The notes: generated by a model not told the origin, from the letters alone. A stretch of DNA of 32,741 nt from Flavobacteriaceae bacterium (GCA_016764435.1 JAESRX010000073.1:1-32741), one strand, 5' to 3'. Positions 7,369-16,247 are shown, counted from the stretch's first letter. Numbers and translations: made by a program.

Positions 7369-9261
7369 ATGAGTAAAATAATTGGAATTGACTTAGGTAC
7401 TACCAACTCTTGTGTTTCTGTAATGGAAGGAAATGAGCCAGTGGTAATCCCTAATGCAGAAGGAAAGAGAACAACACCGTCTATCGTTGCATTTATCGAA
7501 GGTGGTGAGCGTAAAGTTGGAGATTCTGCAAAACGTCAAGCAGTTACAAATCCAATAAAGACTGTGTATTCTATCAAACGTTTTATGGGTAACAAATACT
7601 CTGAATGTACGATGGAAGCAGGACGTGTTCCTTACACAGTAGTAAGAGGTGATAATGATACACCACGTGTAGATATTGATGGTCGTATGTATTCGCCACA
7701 AGAAATATCTGCAATGATTTTGCAAAAAATGAAAAAAACGGCCGAAGATTACTTAGGTCAAGATGTTACTGAAGCAGTAGTGACTGTACCGGCATATTTT
7801 AATGATGCACAGCGTCAAGCAACGAAAGAAGCAGCTGAAATTGCAGGATTGAAAGTACGTCGTATCATCAACGAACCAACTGCAGCTGCATTGGCTTACG
7901 GATTGGACAAAAAAGGAATTGACCAAAAAATCGTTGTTTTTGATTTTGGTGGAGGTACGCATGATGTATCTGTATTAGAATTAGGAGATGGTGTTTTTGA
8001 AGTATTAGCTACGGATGGAGATACTCACTTAGGTGGAGATGATGTAGATCAAAAATTAATCGACTGGTTGGCTGAAGAGTTTAAAGCAGAAGAAGGAATT
8101 GACTTACGTAAAGACCCAATGGCTTTACAACGTTTGAAAGAAGCTGCTGAAAAAGCGAAAATTGAATTATCTGCTGGAACTAGTACTGAATTTAACTTAC
8201 CTTATGTAACGGCTACTGCAAGTGGACCAAAGCACTTGGTACGTAAAATGACACGTGCTAAATTTGAGCAATTAATCGACGATTTAGTAAAAAGAACAAT
8301 CAAGCCATGTAAAACTGCTTTAGATGCTGCTGGATTAACTACTTCTGATATCGACGAAATTATTTTAGTTGGTGGATCTACTCGTATTCCTGCAGTTCAG
8401 GAAGCAGTAGAGAAATTCTTCGGAAAATCACCTTCTAAAGGAGTGAACCCTGATGAGGTTGTTGCAGTAGGAGCAGCGATTCAAGGTGGAGTTTTAAGTG
8501 GAGATGTAAAAGATGTATTGTTATTAGACGTAACTCCATTATCTTTAGGTATCGAAACTATGGGGAATGTAATGACGAACTTAATTGAGTCTAACACTAC
8601 GATTCCAACAAAAAAATCTCAAGTATTCTCTACGGCTGCTGATAACCAACCATCGGTTGAAATTCACGTATTGCAAGGAGAGCGTGCTATGGCAGCAGAT
8701 AACAAATCAATCGGACGTTTCCATTTATCAGATATTCCACCAGCACAACGTGGAACTCCTCAAATCGAAGTAACTTTTGATATTGATGCAAATGGAATTA
8801 TCCAAGTATCTGCTACTGATAAAGCAACTGGTAAGTCGCAAGATATTCGTATCGAAGCTTCTTCAGGTTTGACAGAAGAAGAAATCAAAAGAATGAAAGC
8901 AGATGCGGAAGCAAATGCTGAATCTGACAAGAAAGCGAAAGAATCTGCAGAGAAAATCAACGGAGCTGATGCTATGATTTTTCAAACAGAAAAACAATTA
9001 AAAGAGTTTGGTGAAAAATTATCTGATGATAAGAAAACACCTATCGAAGCTGCTTTAGTTGAATTGAAAAAAGCACATGAGGCTAAGGATATCATATTAA
9101 TTGATACTGCAATGGAAGCTATCAACGAAGCATGGAAAAATGCTTCTGAAGAGATGTACAAAGCAGAAGAAGCCGCTAAAGGTGGCGCTACAGAAGAAGC
9201 ACCAAAAGCTGAAGCTGATGATGTTCAAGATGTAGATTTTGAAGAAGTAAAAGAAGAGTAA
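7369..9261 (+). CDS. dnaK: Chaperone DnaK (Hsp70)
   Basis: ATP-driven Hsp70 that binds exposed hydrophobic peptides with DnaJ and GrpE; neither gene is adjacent. It has 630 residues, normal length. The nucleotide-binding domain opens with [13 protein letters not shown] (residues 6-18) and contains [18 protein letters not shown] and the [13 protein letters not shown] and [11 protein letters not shown] segments. The substrate domain includes [14 protein letters not shown] and ends in an acidic tail ([13 protein letters not shown]). It is monocistronic, with a strong terminator after the stop and a sigma-54-like promoter in front. Confidence 0.99.
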   Translation: MSKIIGIDLGTTNSCVSVMEGNEPVVIPNAEGKRTTPSIVAFIEGGERKVGDSAKRQAVTNPIKTVYSIKRFMGNKYSECTMEAGRVPYTVVRGDNDTPRVDIDGRMYSPQEISAMILQKMKKTAEDYLGQDVTEAVVTVPAYFNDAQRQATKEAAEIAGLKVRRIINEPTAAALAYGLDKKGIDQKIVVFDFGGGTHDVSVLELGDGVFEVLATDGDTHLGGDDVDQKLIDWLAEEFKAEEGIDLRKDPMALQRLKEAAEKAKIELSAGTSTEFNLPYVTATASGPKHLVRKMTRAKFEQLIDDLVKRTIKPCKTALDAAGLTTSDIDEIILVGGSTRIPAVQEAVEKFFGKSPSKGVNPDEVVAVGAAIQGGVLSGDVKDVLLLDVTPLSLGIETMGNVMTNLIESNTTIPTKKSQVFSTAADNQPSVEIHVLQGERAMAADNKSIGRFHLSDIPPAQRGTPQIEVTFDIDANGIIQVSATDKATGKSQDIRIEASSGLTEEEIKRMKADAEANAESDKKAKESAEKINGADAMIFQTEKQLKEFGEKLSDDKKTPIEAALVELKKAHEAKDIILIDTAMEAINEAWKNASEEMYKAEEAAKGGATEEAPKAEADDVQDVDFEEVKEE

Positions 9262-9289
9262 TCTTTTACTGATTTTTTATAAAAATAAA

Positions 9290-9318
9290 GCCTCCCTATA
9301 ATTAGGGAGGCTTTTTTT
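9290..9318 (+). terminator. Rho-independent terminator after dnaK
   Basis: GCCTCCCTA (9290-9298) pairs perfectly with TAGGGAGGC (9303-9311) around a TAAT loop, followed by seven T. Confidence 0.92.
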
Positions 9319-9356
9319 ATGCCCTGTAGTTTGGAGAGCTTGTGTTGAGTGTCCTA

Positions 9357-9608
9357 TCGTTGACGTTTTTCTTTTAAGTCGCTATTCGATCCTGATTTTG
9401 AATGAAAAAAATAAAACTTCACTCGAATTGATGATAAGAATCCATCATTATTTTTACTTATTTTAAAAATAATAATTCCTCTTTCGGACAGGTATTCAAT
9501 TACTGCATTGTTCGGAAGCCAATTCTATTTCCAATTAATTACTGGCTCAGACCAAGCAATGGTTTTAAAATATGACACAGTATTTCCTGTTTTATTAACA
9601 ATGTGTTT
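9357..9608 (-). pseudogene. Possible decayed short coding sequence after the subtilase gene
   Basis: The dnaK-subtilase gap (9262-9612) has no intact gene. On the minus strand one frame, different from the subtilase frame, reads like protein for about 84 codons with a single TAG at 9527-9525. Before the stop it gives NKTGNTVSYFKTIAWSEP and then VINWK; after it come NWLPNNAVIEYLSERGI and further charged sequence until a second stop near 9354. No start codon is evident and no family is recognised. The mixed polar and aromatic composition is more protein-like than the surrounding bases, but chance openness in AT-rich DNA is possible. Confidence 0.25.
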
Positions 9609-9612
9609 ATTA

Positions 9613-11127
9613 TTATTGAACCGCGCGTAAAGCATCGATATTTCCATAACCGAATCTCGAACTTTTATACGGGTAAAAATCAGCAGATTGTTTTAGTTTA
9701 TGCAAAATTTGACTCCTTGTCCATGTAGGGTGTCTGGCCCATACTAAAGCAGCAATTCCTGCAGTGGTCGCTGTAGCCGCAGAAGAACCTCCCACATAAT
9801 TTTCTTGACCATTGTAAAAACCTAATGCAAGTACATGTCGGTTTGTATTGCTAGCACGTTCCATAATAATGGTGAAATCTATTTTAGAACCACTATGGCA
9901 TGTTTTACAGTCTTGATAGCTTTGGCCGTCTTTTACTCCTGTAACCGCTACGGTTTCACTCATAGAAGCAGGGAAGATAACACCATACCAAGTTGTGAAA
10001 GAAGTAGAAGTTCCACCAGCAGCAAAAATTAATTTTCCTTTGCTGTGAGCATATTTAATGGCATCTCGGATATTCCCAATACTCCATAAGTATCCAACAG
10101 ACATGGATATTATTTTTACATCGCTGCGGTTTGCAAGTTGGATTAACGCTTTAGTGACTCCCTTTCGCTCGTGGTAATCATTTAGAACTACGTCTTCAGT
10201 AGCTCTGTAGGCAATTAAATTTGAATTGTATGCAACTCCTATTGCTTGTCCATTGTCATTTCTTGGGGCTGCTATAATGGAGGCCATGGAGGTCCCGTGT
10301 CCACATAAATCATGAGGTCCATCATAATTAGAAGACCACCACCAAGAAGAATCAATAAAGGTTCCGTATTTTTCTACCGTTCTACCGTAAGAGTATCCAT
10401 CATTGAATCCTGAGCTGTTAAGAAGTGTTTGGCTTCTAGAGACGCCCGTGTCAATAAGCCCTACAGTAATTCCTTTTCCTGTGGAGTATCTCCAAGCGCT
10501 CGGGACGTTGTGTCTGCTAAGATGCCAAGATATTTTAGCGTTGTTTGGAGAGGTGGTTGTGTAATCAGCTCCATAGATGTAATCGCTTTCCTGGGAACAT
10601 CCAGATCCATTGAATAAAGAAGACGTAGCTGTGGAAGTGAATGTTGAATAGCCTATAGGTTCTATGTAGCGAACACCTTCCGTATTCCGAAGTTCTTTGA
10701 TCGTACTTAGTTTTCCTACTTGTACGTCCAAGACGTTAATTACGTCGTAGTCTGTGATTGTTGCATTTTCTTTACTGAGCCCTTCGTTCTTAGTTACAAT
10801 GGCGAGTAATTTGTTTTTAAGACTTGTTAATTGAGCATCTGGACTGGAAGAAAAATACGCTTCTTCTTTACCATAACCTATGGAAAGAATTTTCTCTCCA
10901 TGTACTAACGCACTCCATAAGGTATGGTCGTCTACATTCTTCCAGCTAAAAGTTCCATGTGTAGAAAGAGATTCTTCAATGATTGCATTAATCTTAGCCT
11001 CGCTTAAGGGTTCATCATTAGTGACTGTTGTTTCGATTGTTGGTTGTTGTTCAGTTGTTTCGTTTTCACTACATGACAGCGTGAAAATACTCACGGCAGC
11101 CGCGAGTATAATGTGTTTTACTTTCAT
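9613..11127 (-). CDS. S8 family (subtilisin-like) serine peptidase, lipoprotein
   Basis: Predicted lipid-anchored extracytoplasmic protease of 504 residues. A type II signal peptide ends in the lipobox TLSC with C19 as the lipidated cysteine. An inhibitor-like propeptide (about 40-160) follows, containing repeats of charged helix and ending before the peptidase core. The triad is D226 (GLIDTG), H277 (CGHGTSM) and S449 (GGSSAAT). The usual oxyanion-hole asparagine (AAGN) is replaced by glycine: FAAGG, G372. Four cysteines in the core could form disulfides. There is no C-terminal sorting domain. It is a single gene with a 13-A run just before its ATG. Activity is uncertain because of the substitution, but the triad is complete. 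Confidence 0.9.
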   Translation of the reverse strand: MKVKHIILAAAVSIFTLSCSENETTEQQPTIETTVTNDEPLSEAKINAIIEESLSTHGTFSWKNVDDHTLWSALVHGEKILSIGYGKEEAYFSSSPDAQLTSLKNKLLAIVTKNEGLSKENATITDYDVINVLDVQVGKLSTIKELRNTEGVRYIEPIGYSTFTSTATSSLFNGSGCSQESDYIYGADYTTTSPNNAKISWHLSRHNVPSAWRYSTGKGITVGLIDTGVSRSQTLLNSSGFNDGYSYGRTVEKYGTFIDSSWWWSSNYDGPHDLCGHGTSMASIIAAPRNDNGQAIGVAYNSNLIAYRATEDVVLNDYHERKGVTKALIQLANRSDVKIISMSVGYLWSIGNIRDAIKYAHSKGKLIFAAGGTSTSFTTWYGVIFPASMSETVAVTGVKDGQSYQDCKTCHSGSKIDFTIIMERASNTNRHVLALGFYNGQENYVGGSSAATATTAGIAALVWARHPTWTRSQILHKLKQSADFYPYKSSRFGYGNIDALRAVQ

Positions 11128-11129
11128 AG

Positions 11130-11142
11130 TTTTTTTTTTTTT
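11130..11142 (-). repeat. 13-base homopolymer next to the subtilase start codon
   Basis: Thirteen T on the plus strand, thirteen A in the mRNA sense, separated from the ATG by only two bases. It replaces a ribosome binding site. A-rich leaders are normal in this phylum, but an uninterrupted run of this length can vary by slippage. Confidence 0.6.
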
Positions 11143-11634
11143 GAATTATGTAAATATAATAAAAAAAAGACACAACTACCTGTGTGTGAGTCGGTACGTG
11201 TTTTGTAAGCTTAGGGTCTGTATTGTTTTTTTGTTTTTGAGTGGTACTTCGAGTGTGTTTTAGATACTACCGTAAATGAAGTCCTTTGCTTGGTTAATTA
11301 GGGGTTGAAAATAATGCGATAAGAAATATTTCAAGTGTATATTACCGGAAGAGCTTTAGTGTTTATAATGGTGTATATATGAAGATTTAGAAAGTGGAAG
11401 TAAAGGGGTGCTTAAAAATACAGGGTATTTCTAGGAGGCAATCGTTGGTGTCGTATTTCTTTTCTAAAGGGGTGGAGTTGATAATGATAGCCTGTTATGT
11501 TCTTATACTTACTCGTGGTGAAAATTTAAAATATAGTTGGTTTTTTTGATGTTTTCTTTTTTTTGAAGGACTTATATTTTGGTTCAATAGCGAAGTTGAG
11601 GTAGTAATCCGTCTTAAAAGTAGGAGTATTTACC
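11143..11634. other. Gene-free stretch between subtilase and epimerase genes
   Basis: About 490 bases with no supportable gene on either strand. The one structured element I see is AAATAC-AGG-GTATTT (11416-11430), an inverted repeat with a 3-base spacer, the form of a regulator half-site pair. It is more than 200 bases from either gene start, so a regulatory role is not established. No terminator or exact TAnnTTTG element stands out. Confidence 0.4.
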
Positions 11635-12552
11635 TCATTTTATGAGATCTTCCAATGCTTTTTTTAAGGTGCTATACTGAAACTTAAATCCAAATTGTAT
11701 GAGTTTTTCAGGAGAAACTCGAGCCCCATTTAAAACCATTTCACTCATCGTTCCTAGGACTATTTTTAGGACTAAAGAAGGGGTGTTGGGGAGTAAAAAG
11801 GATCTTTTATAACGTTTGGTGATGGCTTTAGTGAACTCGGAATTAGTCGTGTGTTCTGGGGAAACAGCATTGTAGATCCCTATAAATTCAGGGGCTTCTA
11901 TAGCCAGAAGGTATAGTTGACACAAATCGTCTATATGGATCCAAGGCATGTATTGCCGTCCATCGCCTAAGGCTGTTCCAAAATTAAATAGAAAGGTTTG
12001 AGATAGTTTTTTTAAGGCGCCTCCATTTTTGGAAAGGACAATTCCGGTTCTTAAAATACTGGTCGGAATGCCTCTTTTTTCAAATTTCAATGAAGATTGC
12101 TCCCATGTCTTACAGACGTTTCCTAAGAAATCGTTCTGTGGAGGGGCTTTTTCTGTAAAGATAGTTGGAGAGTTTATAGCGCCATAAAAGCCAATACCAG
12201 AAGCTGCGATAAATTTTAGTGGACGGTGGTTTAGTTGTTTCAGTGTTTCTAATAGAAGTGTTGCTCCATTTACACGAGAATCAAGAATGTGTTTTTTTCG
12301 TGCTGCGGTCCATCGCTTGTCTGCAATACCGGCACCTGCCAAATGGATAATGTAGTGTACACTTTTAAGGGCAGCAATGTCTATTTCTTTTGTTTCGATG
12401 TTCCAGTGGTAATAGTGATACGCCTTCTTCTGTACGCTGTTTTTAGCACGACTTAAAATACGTACTTGATAGCCTTTATCAAAAAGTAGTTTTGATAATT
12501 GGCTACCTATAAGTCCAGTGCCTCCAGTAATTAATACTATTTTGTTCTCCAT
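11635..12552 (-). CDS. TIGR01777 family epimerase/oxidoreductase (YfcH-like)
   Basis: A 305-residue extended short-chain dehydrogenase. The N-terminal Rossmann motif is GGTGLIG at residues 10-16, followed by SRAKNSVQKKAYH. The region around IIHLAGAGIADKRWT is the family's signature after the second strand. The C-terminal domain (VSPEKLIQFGFKFQYSTLKKAL) is the DUF1731 domain that defines the TIGR01777 group. NAD(P)-dependent activity on a nucleotide sugar is the default annotation, but the substrate of this group is not known. It stands alone, with gene-free DNA on both sides. Length and domain order are normal. Confidence 0.88.
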   Translation of the reverse strand: MENKIVLITGGTGLIGSQLSKLLFDKGYQVRILSRAKNSVQKKAYHYYHWNIETKEIDIAALKSVHYIIHLAGAGIADKRWTAARKKHILDSRVNGATLLLETLKQLNHRPLKFIAASGIGFYGAINSPTIFTEKAPPQNDFLGNVCKTWEQSSLKFEKRGIPTSILRTGIVLSKNGGALKKLSQTFLFNFGTALGDGRQYMPWIHIDDLCQLYLLAIEAPEFIGIYNAVSPEHTTNSEFTKAITKRYKRSFLLPNTPSLVLKIVLGTMSEMVLNGARVSPEKLIQFGFKFQYSTLKKALEDLIK

Positions 12553-12892
12553 AAAAGATTTCGCTTTCTTGTAAATATACAGCTAAGTTTACAACTTATA
12601 TTCTACAGGAAACAGGATGATCCTCGGGGTGATATCCGTTTTTCTGTTAGCAACAATATAGCGACTATAACTATTGCTGTGTTTAAAGTATTGTTCAAAT
12701 AAATTATTGACAGTTAATTTATTTCAAACATCGGTTTTTTTGTGTTTTTTAAAAAAACCTACGTCACTGAAAAACACGCCTATAACGTATGCAGGTGTAT
12801 TATATGCGTATTAAGTAAATAGGGGAAGTACCTAAAATGAATGCTTTAGGTTTTGTAAATATATAATTCATGCATTTTTTTAAGGGAAATAA
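12553..12892. other. Gene-free stretch upstream of the epimerase gene
   Basis: No gene visible. It contains an AT-rich hairpin, GGTTTTTTT (12733-12741) with AAAAAAACC (12751-12759) around a 9-base loop. A possible nine-codon reading frame starts at 12838 but is too short to support. No antitoxin-like frame precedes the ParE remnant that follows. Confidence 0.4.
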
Positions 12893-13216
12893 AACATTAA
12901 AAAACCAACCATTTCACAACTACAAAATAAGTACCTTCTAAGTGTTCGTGCCTCTGAAGATATAAGAGGTGCTGTAAAGTTCTCCATAGATAAGTTTGGA
13001 ATTCACCAAGCGGGTACTTATCGTAAAGGATTATTGTCATTTTTAAATGACTTCGGTGAAACTCTTGAAATTGGAAGAGAATATATTGCAATTAAAGGGT
13101 ATGTGCTATAAAGATTTAGATTTAAAGCACATACAGTGTTTTAGTACCCATTGGGAGGAAGGATACTTATAGTGCATGTTCTTGGAAATAGAATGCGTTT
13201 TATAAAATATTTATAG
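12893..13216 (+). pseudogene. Decayed ParE/RelE-type toxin gene
   Basis: One frame can be read through almost the full length of a ParE toxin with two internal stops, TAA at 13109 and TAG at 13142. The N-terminal part gives YLLSVRASEDIRGAVKFSI, then DKFGIHQAGTYRKGLLSFL and NDFGETLEIGRE, the ParE helix hairpin and its G-R turn. After the first stop comes RFRFKAHTVF, and after the second YPLGGRILIVHVLGNRMRF, the family's beta sheet and C-terminal helix. The frame never shifts, so decay is by point mutation. There is no ATG, GTG or TTG near the expected start; the frame opens at 12893 and the domain begins near 12926. No partner antitoxin gene is seen. Identification is by fold pattern, not by search. 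Confidence 0.75.
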
Positions 13217-13265
13217 TCTAAATAAGTACTATAAAATCGGCAATCATTTACTTGTATAGTATGAT

Positions 13266-13302
13266 AAAAAAAACCAGCTATTTGTAAAAACAAAATAGCT
13301 GG
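13266..13302 (-). terminator. Rho-independent terminator of the 2-oxoacid oxidoreductase operon
   Basis: In the minus-strand sense CCAGCTATTT (13302-13293) pairs with AAATAGCTGG (13283-13274), followed by eight T (13273-13266). It lies about 80 bases after the last gene of the operon. Confidence 0.85.
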
Positions 13303-13383
13303 GTGTACATAAAAATTGGGGAAATTTGACACTTTTCTATGGGGCAAAACAAACGGGAAAGTATTGTTTTGTAGAAAGTGCTA

Positions 13384-13953
13384 TTACTTTAAATTAAAAA
13401 CATCTTCAAATTTTAATGTCTTTACATTTTCCATCCCTAAATCAATGGCTTCTTTATTTAATGGAATTAAGTGGTGGTAGCGTTCTGGTAAAGATTTTTT
13501 CAACCCTTCAATAACGTTCTCCAATTTAACAATCGGTTTTACTTTTAGGAATGCACCTAGAATTACCATGTTAAAAATCTTTAAATTCCCTTTTTCGGTG
13601 GCCAATCTATTTCCTTCTATTTGAAAGATGTTAATATCAGTACGTTTAGGGTGATCTGTTATTCCGTTTGGATCGTAAATTAAGACACCTCCTGGTTTTA
13701 CAGCTTCCTCAAACTTATCCATACTTTGTTGGTTCAAAATAATGGCGCTATCAAATATCTTTAGATAAGGTGAGCTAATGCGGTCGTCACTTAGTATAAC
13801 GGTTACATTTGCGGTACCTCCACGCATTTCTGGTCCGTAAGAAGGCATCCAACTTACTTCCTGGTCTTGCATGATGCCAGAATAGGCTAATATTTTACCC
13901 ATGGAAAGTACACCTTGACCTCCAAATCCTGCAATTATAATTTCTTCTGTCAT
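13384..13953 (-). CDS. korC: 2-oxoacid:ferredoxin oxidoreductase, gamma subunit
   Basis: The 189-residue gamma subunit of a 2-oxoacid:acceptor oxidoreductase, the part that helps close the CoA and thiamine site. The opening IIAGFGGQGVLSMGKILAYSG is the family hallmark. ILSDDRISSPYLKIFDSAIILNQ fits the second half of the domain. It is the last gene of a four-gene operon, starting six bases after the beta subunit stop and followed by a T-tailed hairpin. The symbol is by family only, since the oxoacid used is not decided by this subunit. Confidence 0.87.
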   Translation of the reverse strand: MTEEIIIAGFGGQGVLSMGKILAYSGIMQDQEVSWMPSYGPEMRGGTANVTVILSDDRISSPYLKIFDSAIILNQQSMDKFEEAVKPGGVLIYDPNGITDHPKRTDINIFQIEGNRLATEKGNLKIFNMVILGAFLKVKPIVKLENVIEGLKKSLPERYHHLIPLNKEAIDLGMENVKTLKFEDVFNLK

Positions 13954-13959
13954 CCTGAT

Positions 13960-14733
13960 TTATTTTAGTTTACCATTCACTTTAATATCACCTAATGGAT
14001 AGTAGGCAAGCATGTTTTCTTCTAGCCATATATTTGATTCTGTCGGAGTCATTTTCCAACCAGAATTACAGTTCGATACGATTTCTACAAAAGAGATTCC
14101 TTTGTGTAAACGGGTGTTTTCGAAGGCTTTTTTCAATGCTTTCTTTGCTTTACGTACATGTTTATGTGTGTGAACCGCTTGACGGGTCGCGTAATAAACA
14201 CCAGGTAAATTGGAAACTAACTCGGTCATTTTAATAGGAGCTCCTGTTAATTCTTCCTGTCTTCCGAAAGGAGAAGTAGAGGATTTCATTCCTTTTAAAG
14301 TGGTGGGAGCCATTTGTCCACCTGTCATTCCGTAAATTCCATTGTTTACAAAAATGATGACGATGTTTTCACCTCTATTACAAGCGTGAATAGTTTCAGC
14401 AGTTCCGATCGCTGCTAAATCACCATCCCCTTGGTAAGTGAATATATATTTTTCTGGCCACAATCTTGAAATGGCAGTGGCAACAGCAGGTGCTCTACCA
14501 TGGGCCGCTTGTGTCATATCAATATTCATGAAGTCATAAGCCAATACAGAACATCCTACGGGAGCAACTCCGATAGTGTCTTGAATAATACCCATTTCGG
14601 CAATTACTTCCATGGCTATATTATGCGCGGTTCCGTGTCCACATCCTGGGCAGTAGGACAAGCACGTATCCGTCATTGCTTCGGTCTTACTAAATACTTT
14701 GTTCTCTGGTTTTATGATGTCTAACAGTTCCAT
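13960..14733 (-). CDS. korB: 2-oxoacid:ferredoxin oxidoreductase, beta (thiamine diphosphate) subunit
   Basis: The 257-residue TPP-binding subunit. It carries YCPGCGHGTAHNIAMEV near the N-terminus and the TPP/Mg motif beginning GDGDLAAIG, followed by the downstream NNGIYGMTGGQ. It decarboxylates the 2-oxoacid and passes electrons to ferredoxin together with the alpha and 4Fe-4S subunits. The start at 14733 puts its first 44 bases inside the end of the alpha subunit gene. A second ATG at residue 20 would avoid the overlap, but the protein-like start MELLDIIKPENKVF favours the long form. The beta subunit does not show which oxoacid is used. Confidence 0.9.
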   Translation of the reverse strand: MELLDIIKPENKVFSKTEAMTDTCLSYCPGCGHGTAHNIAMEVIAEMGIIQDTIGVAPVGCSVLAYDFMNIDMTQAAHGRAPAVATAISRLWPEKYIFTYQGDGDLAAIGTAETIHACNRGENIVIIFVNNGIYGMTGGQMAPTTLKGMKSSTSPFGRQEELTGAPIKMTELVSNLPGVYYATRQAVHTHKHVRKAKKALKKAFENTRLHKGISFVEIVSNCNSGWKMTPTESNIWLEENMLAYYPLGDIKVNGKLK

Positions 14734-15814
14734 TGTTTATGATTTTTTGTTCTAATGCTTCTAAAATTTCTTCTGGTGTGTGTATAATTCCTCCGGTACG
14801 TCCAAAGTGCTCTACAGGTACTTTGTGCTCCACAGATAAACGTACATCCTCTACCATTTGCCCTGTGCTTAATTCCACACTAAGGAATCCTTTAACACGG
14901 TCGGCCAAATCAAATAATTGTTTCTTAGGGAAAGGGAATAAAGTAATCGGTCTTAATAAACCTACTTTATGTCCTTTCTCTCTTGCTAGTTCCATCGCTT
15001 TTAATGAGATACGTGCACTAGATCCATAGGCAACCATGATGTATTCTGCATCTTCACAGTTGATCATTTCGTAGCGTAAATCTTCACATTCCATTTGTGC
15101 GTATTTGGCATATAAACGATGTACACGCTCTTCTAGTTTTTCAGATTGTAAATCTAAAGAGGTGACAATATTACGTTCACGATCAGGTGTTTTTCCTGTA
15201 CATGCCCAAGTGCCTTCATCGGCAATTAGTTCTTCGTTTGTTCTACGTGCTTTTTGTGGTCTCAATTTTACTTTTTCCATCATTTGACCTATTAACCCAT
15301 CGGATAAGATCAATACTGGAGCTTTGTATTTAAAAGCAATCTCGAAAGCATCCTCTACAAAATCTGACATTTCCTGTACAGATGCGGGAGCCAATACATA
15401 TAATTTGTAATCCCCATGTCCACCACCTTTTACGGCTTGGAAATAATCTGCTTGTGAGGGTTGTATGGTTCCTAGACCTGGTCCTCCACGTGCTACGTTT
15501 ACTATAACCGATGGTAATTCGGCTCCTGCTAGATAAGAAATACCTTCTAGTTTTAGAGACATTCCTGGACTTGAAGAGGAGGTCATTACTTTTTTACCAG
15601 TACTTGCAGCTCCGTAGACCATATTTATAGCGGCTAACTCGCTCTCTGCTTGTAGCACTATCATTCCAGTACGTTTTTCAGGTTGTTCGGCCATTAAATA
15701 TTCAATCACTTCCGATTGTGGAGTGATGGGATAACCGAAATAAGCATCTGCTCCTGCACGAATTGTTGCTTCGGCTAATGCTTCATTACCTTTCATCAAT
15801 TTTATTTCTGACAT
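14690..15814 (-). CDS. korA: 2-oxoacid:ferredoxin oxidoreductase, alpha subunit (KorA/VorB-like)
   Basis: The 374-residue alpha subunit. Conserved parts in order: GNEALAEATIRAGADAYFGY, the PITPQSEV pyrimidine-domain segment, MTSSSSPGMSLKLEGISY, RGGPGLGTIQPSQADYFQ and the C-terminal transketolase-like part with LLRPITLFPFPKKQL. It binds the oxoacid and forms the active site with the beta subunit. Closest named relatives are called either 2-oxoglutarate (KorA) or 3-methyl-2-oxobutanoate (VorB) oxidoreductases; sequence alone does not separate these. The adjacent branched-chain dehydrogenase E1 gene makes the second reading attractive. The gene starts 23 bases after the ferredoxin-like gene, so the subunits are co-transcribed. 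Confidence 0.9.
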   Translation of the reverse strand: MSEIKLMKGNEALAEATIRAGADAYFGYPITPQSEVIEYLMAEQPEKRTGMIVLQAESELAAINMVYGAASTGKKVMTSSSSPGMSLKLEGISYLAGAELPSVIVNVARGGPGLGTIQPSQADYFQAVKGGGHGDYKLYVLAPASVQEMSDFVEDAFEIAFKYKAPVLILSDGLIGQMMEKVKLRPQKARRTNEELIADEGTWACTGKTPDRERNIVTSLDLQSEKLEERVHRLYAKYAQMECEDLRYEMINCEDAEYIMVAYGSSARISLKAMELAREKGHKVGLLRPITLFPFPKKQLFDLADRVKGFLSVELSTGQMVEDVRLSVEHKVPVEHFGRTGGIIHTPEEILEALEQKIINNGTVRHHKTREQSI

Positions 15815-15837
15815 ATATTTTAATTAAAAAGATAAAA

Positions 15838-16065
15838 TTAGGATACTTTTACGCGGTATACCGAGATGGCTCTATCAGGACAAACGATTCCGCAGTTTGT
15901 ACATCCTGTACATGCTTCTGGATTTTCCATATAAGCATAGTGATAACCTTTTCTATTTACTTCTGGCGTCATTCTAATAACGTCTTCTGGGCAAACAGGG
16001 ATACAGACCTCACAGCCTTTGCATGTTTCACTGTCTACTACTATCGCACCTTTAACTTTTGCCAT
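15838..16065 (-). CDS. 4Fe-4S dicluster ferredoxin-like subunit of the 2-oxoacid oxidoreductase
   Basis: A 75-residue protein with two CxxCxxCxxxCP clusters: C15, C18, C21, C25-P and C52, C55, C58, C62-P. Each set would bind one [4Fe-4S] cluster, in the bacterial ferredoxin order. It is the first gene of the operon and corresponds to the delta subunit (VorD/KorD type) that carries electrons from the TPP site to free ferredoxin. There is no signal peptide, so it acts in the cytoplasm. Oxygen sensitivity of such clusters suggests the complex serves low-oxygen conditions, an inference only. Confidence 0.93.
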   Translation of the reverse strand: MAKVKGAIVVDSETCKGCEVCIPVCPEDVIRMTPEVNRKGYHYAYMENPEACTGCTNCGIVCPDRAISVYRVKVS

Positions 16066-16111
16066 TTTGATAATTTAGGGGGTGATTAATAGGGGTATTT
16101 TTTGTTATTCT

Positions 16112-16119
16112 CAAAGATA
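16112..16119 (-). promoter_or_regulatory. Bacteroidetes-type -7 element for the 2-oxoacid oxidoreductase operon
   Basis: Reads TATCTTTG on the minus strand (exact TAnnTTTG), 47 bases before the ferredoxin-like gene's ATG. A matching -33 TTG at normal distance is not clear. Confidence 0.5.
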
Positions 16120-16218
16120 TAATCATTAAAATGTATATAGTATGATATTTATCAATATAATTGGTTATTGTCATGATTTGCCCTTACTTATCAACAGGTC
16201 GCCTTGACTTAAGGCCAT

Positions 16219-16247
16219 AAAAAAACCACCATACGGTGGTTTTTTTA
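16219..16247 (-). terminator. Rho-independent terminator after the E1 fusion gene
   Basis: CCACC (16226-16230) and GGTGG (16235-16239) around an ATAC loop, flanked by runs of seven A and seven T, so the stem extends by A-T pairs. It lies about 30 bases past the E1 stop and keeps that transcript out of the downstream operon. A second small hairpin, GCCTT-GACTT-AAGGC, is at 16201-16215. Confidence 0.85.

Noticed and set aside
12897..13091. Minus-strand frame opposite the ParE remnant as a gene
   Set aside because: It is the antisense of a clearly protein-like plus-strand frame and has no recognisable features.
13099..13134. Hairpin with 9-base arms (GTATGTGCT / AGCACATAC) that looked like a terminator or small mobile element
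   Set aside because: It lies fully inside the ParE reading frame and its bases encode expected ParE residues on both sides of the first stop, so it is explained by coding; no T tail follows.
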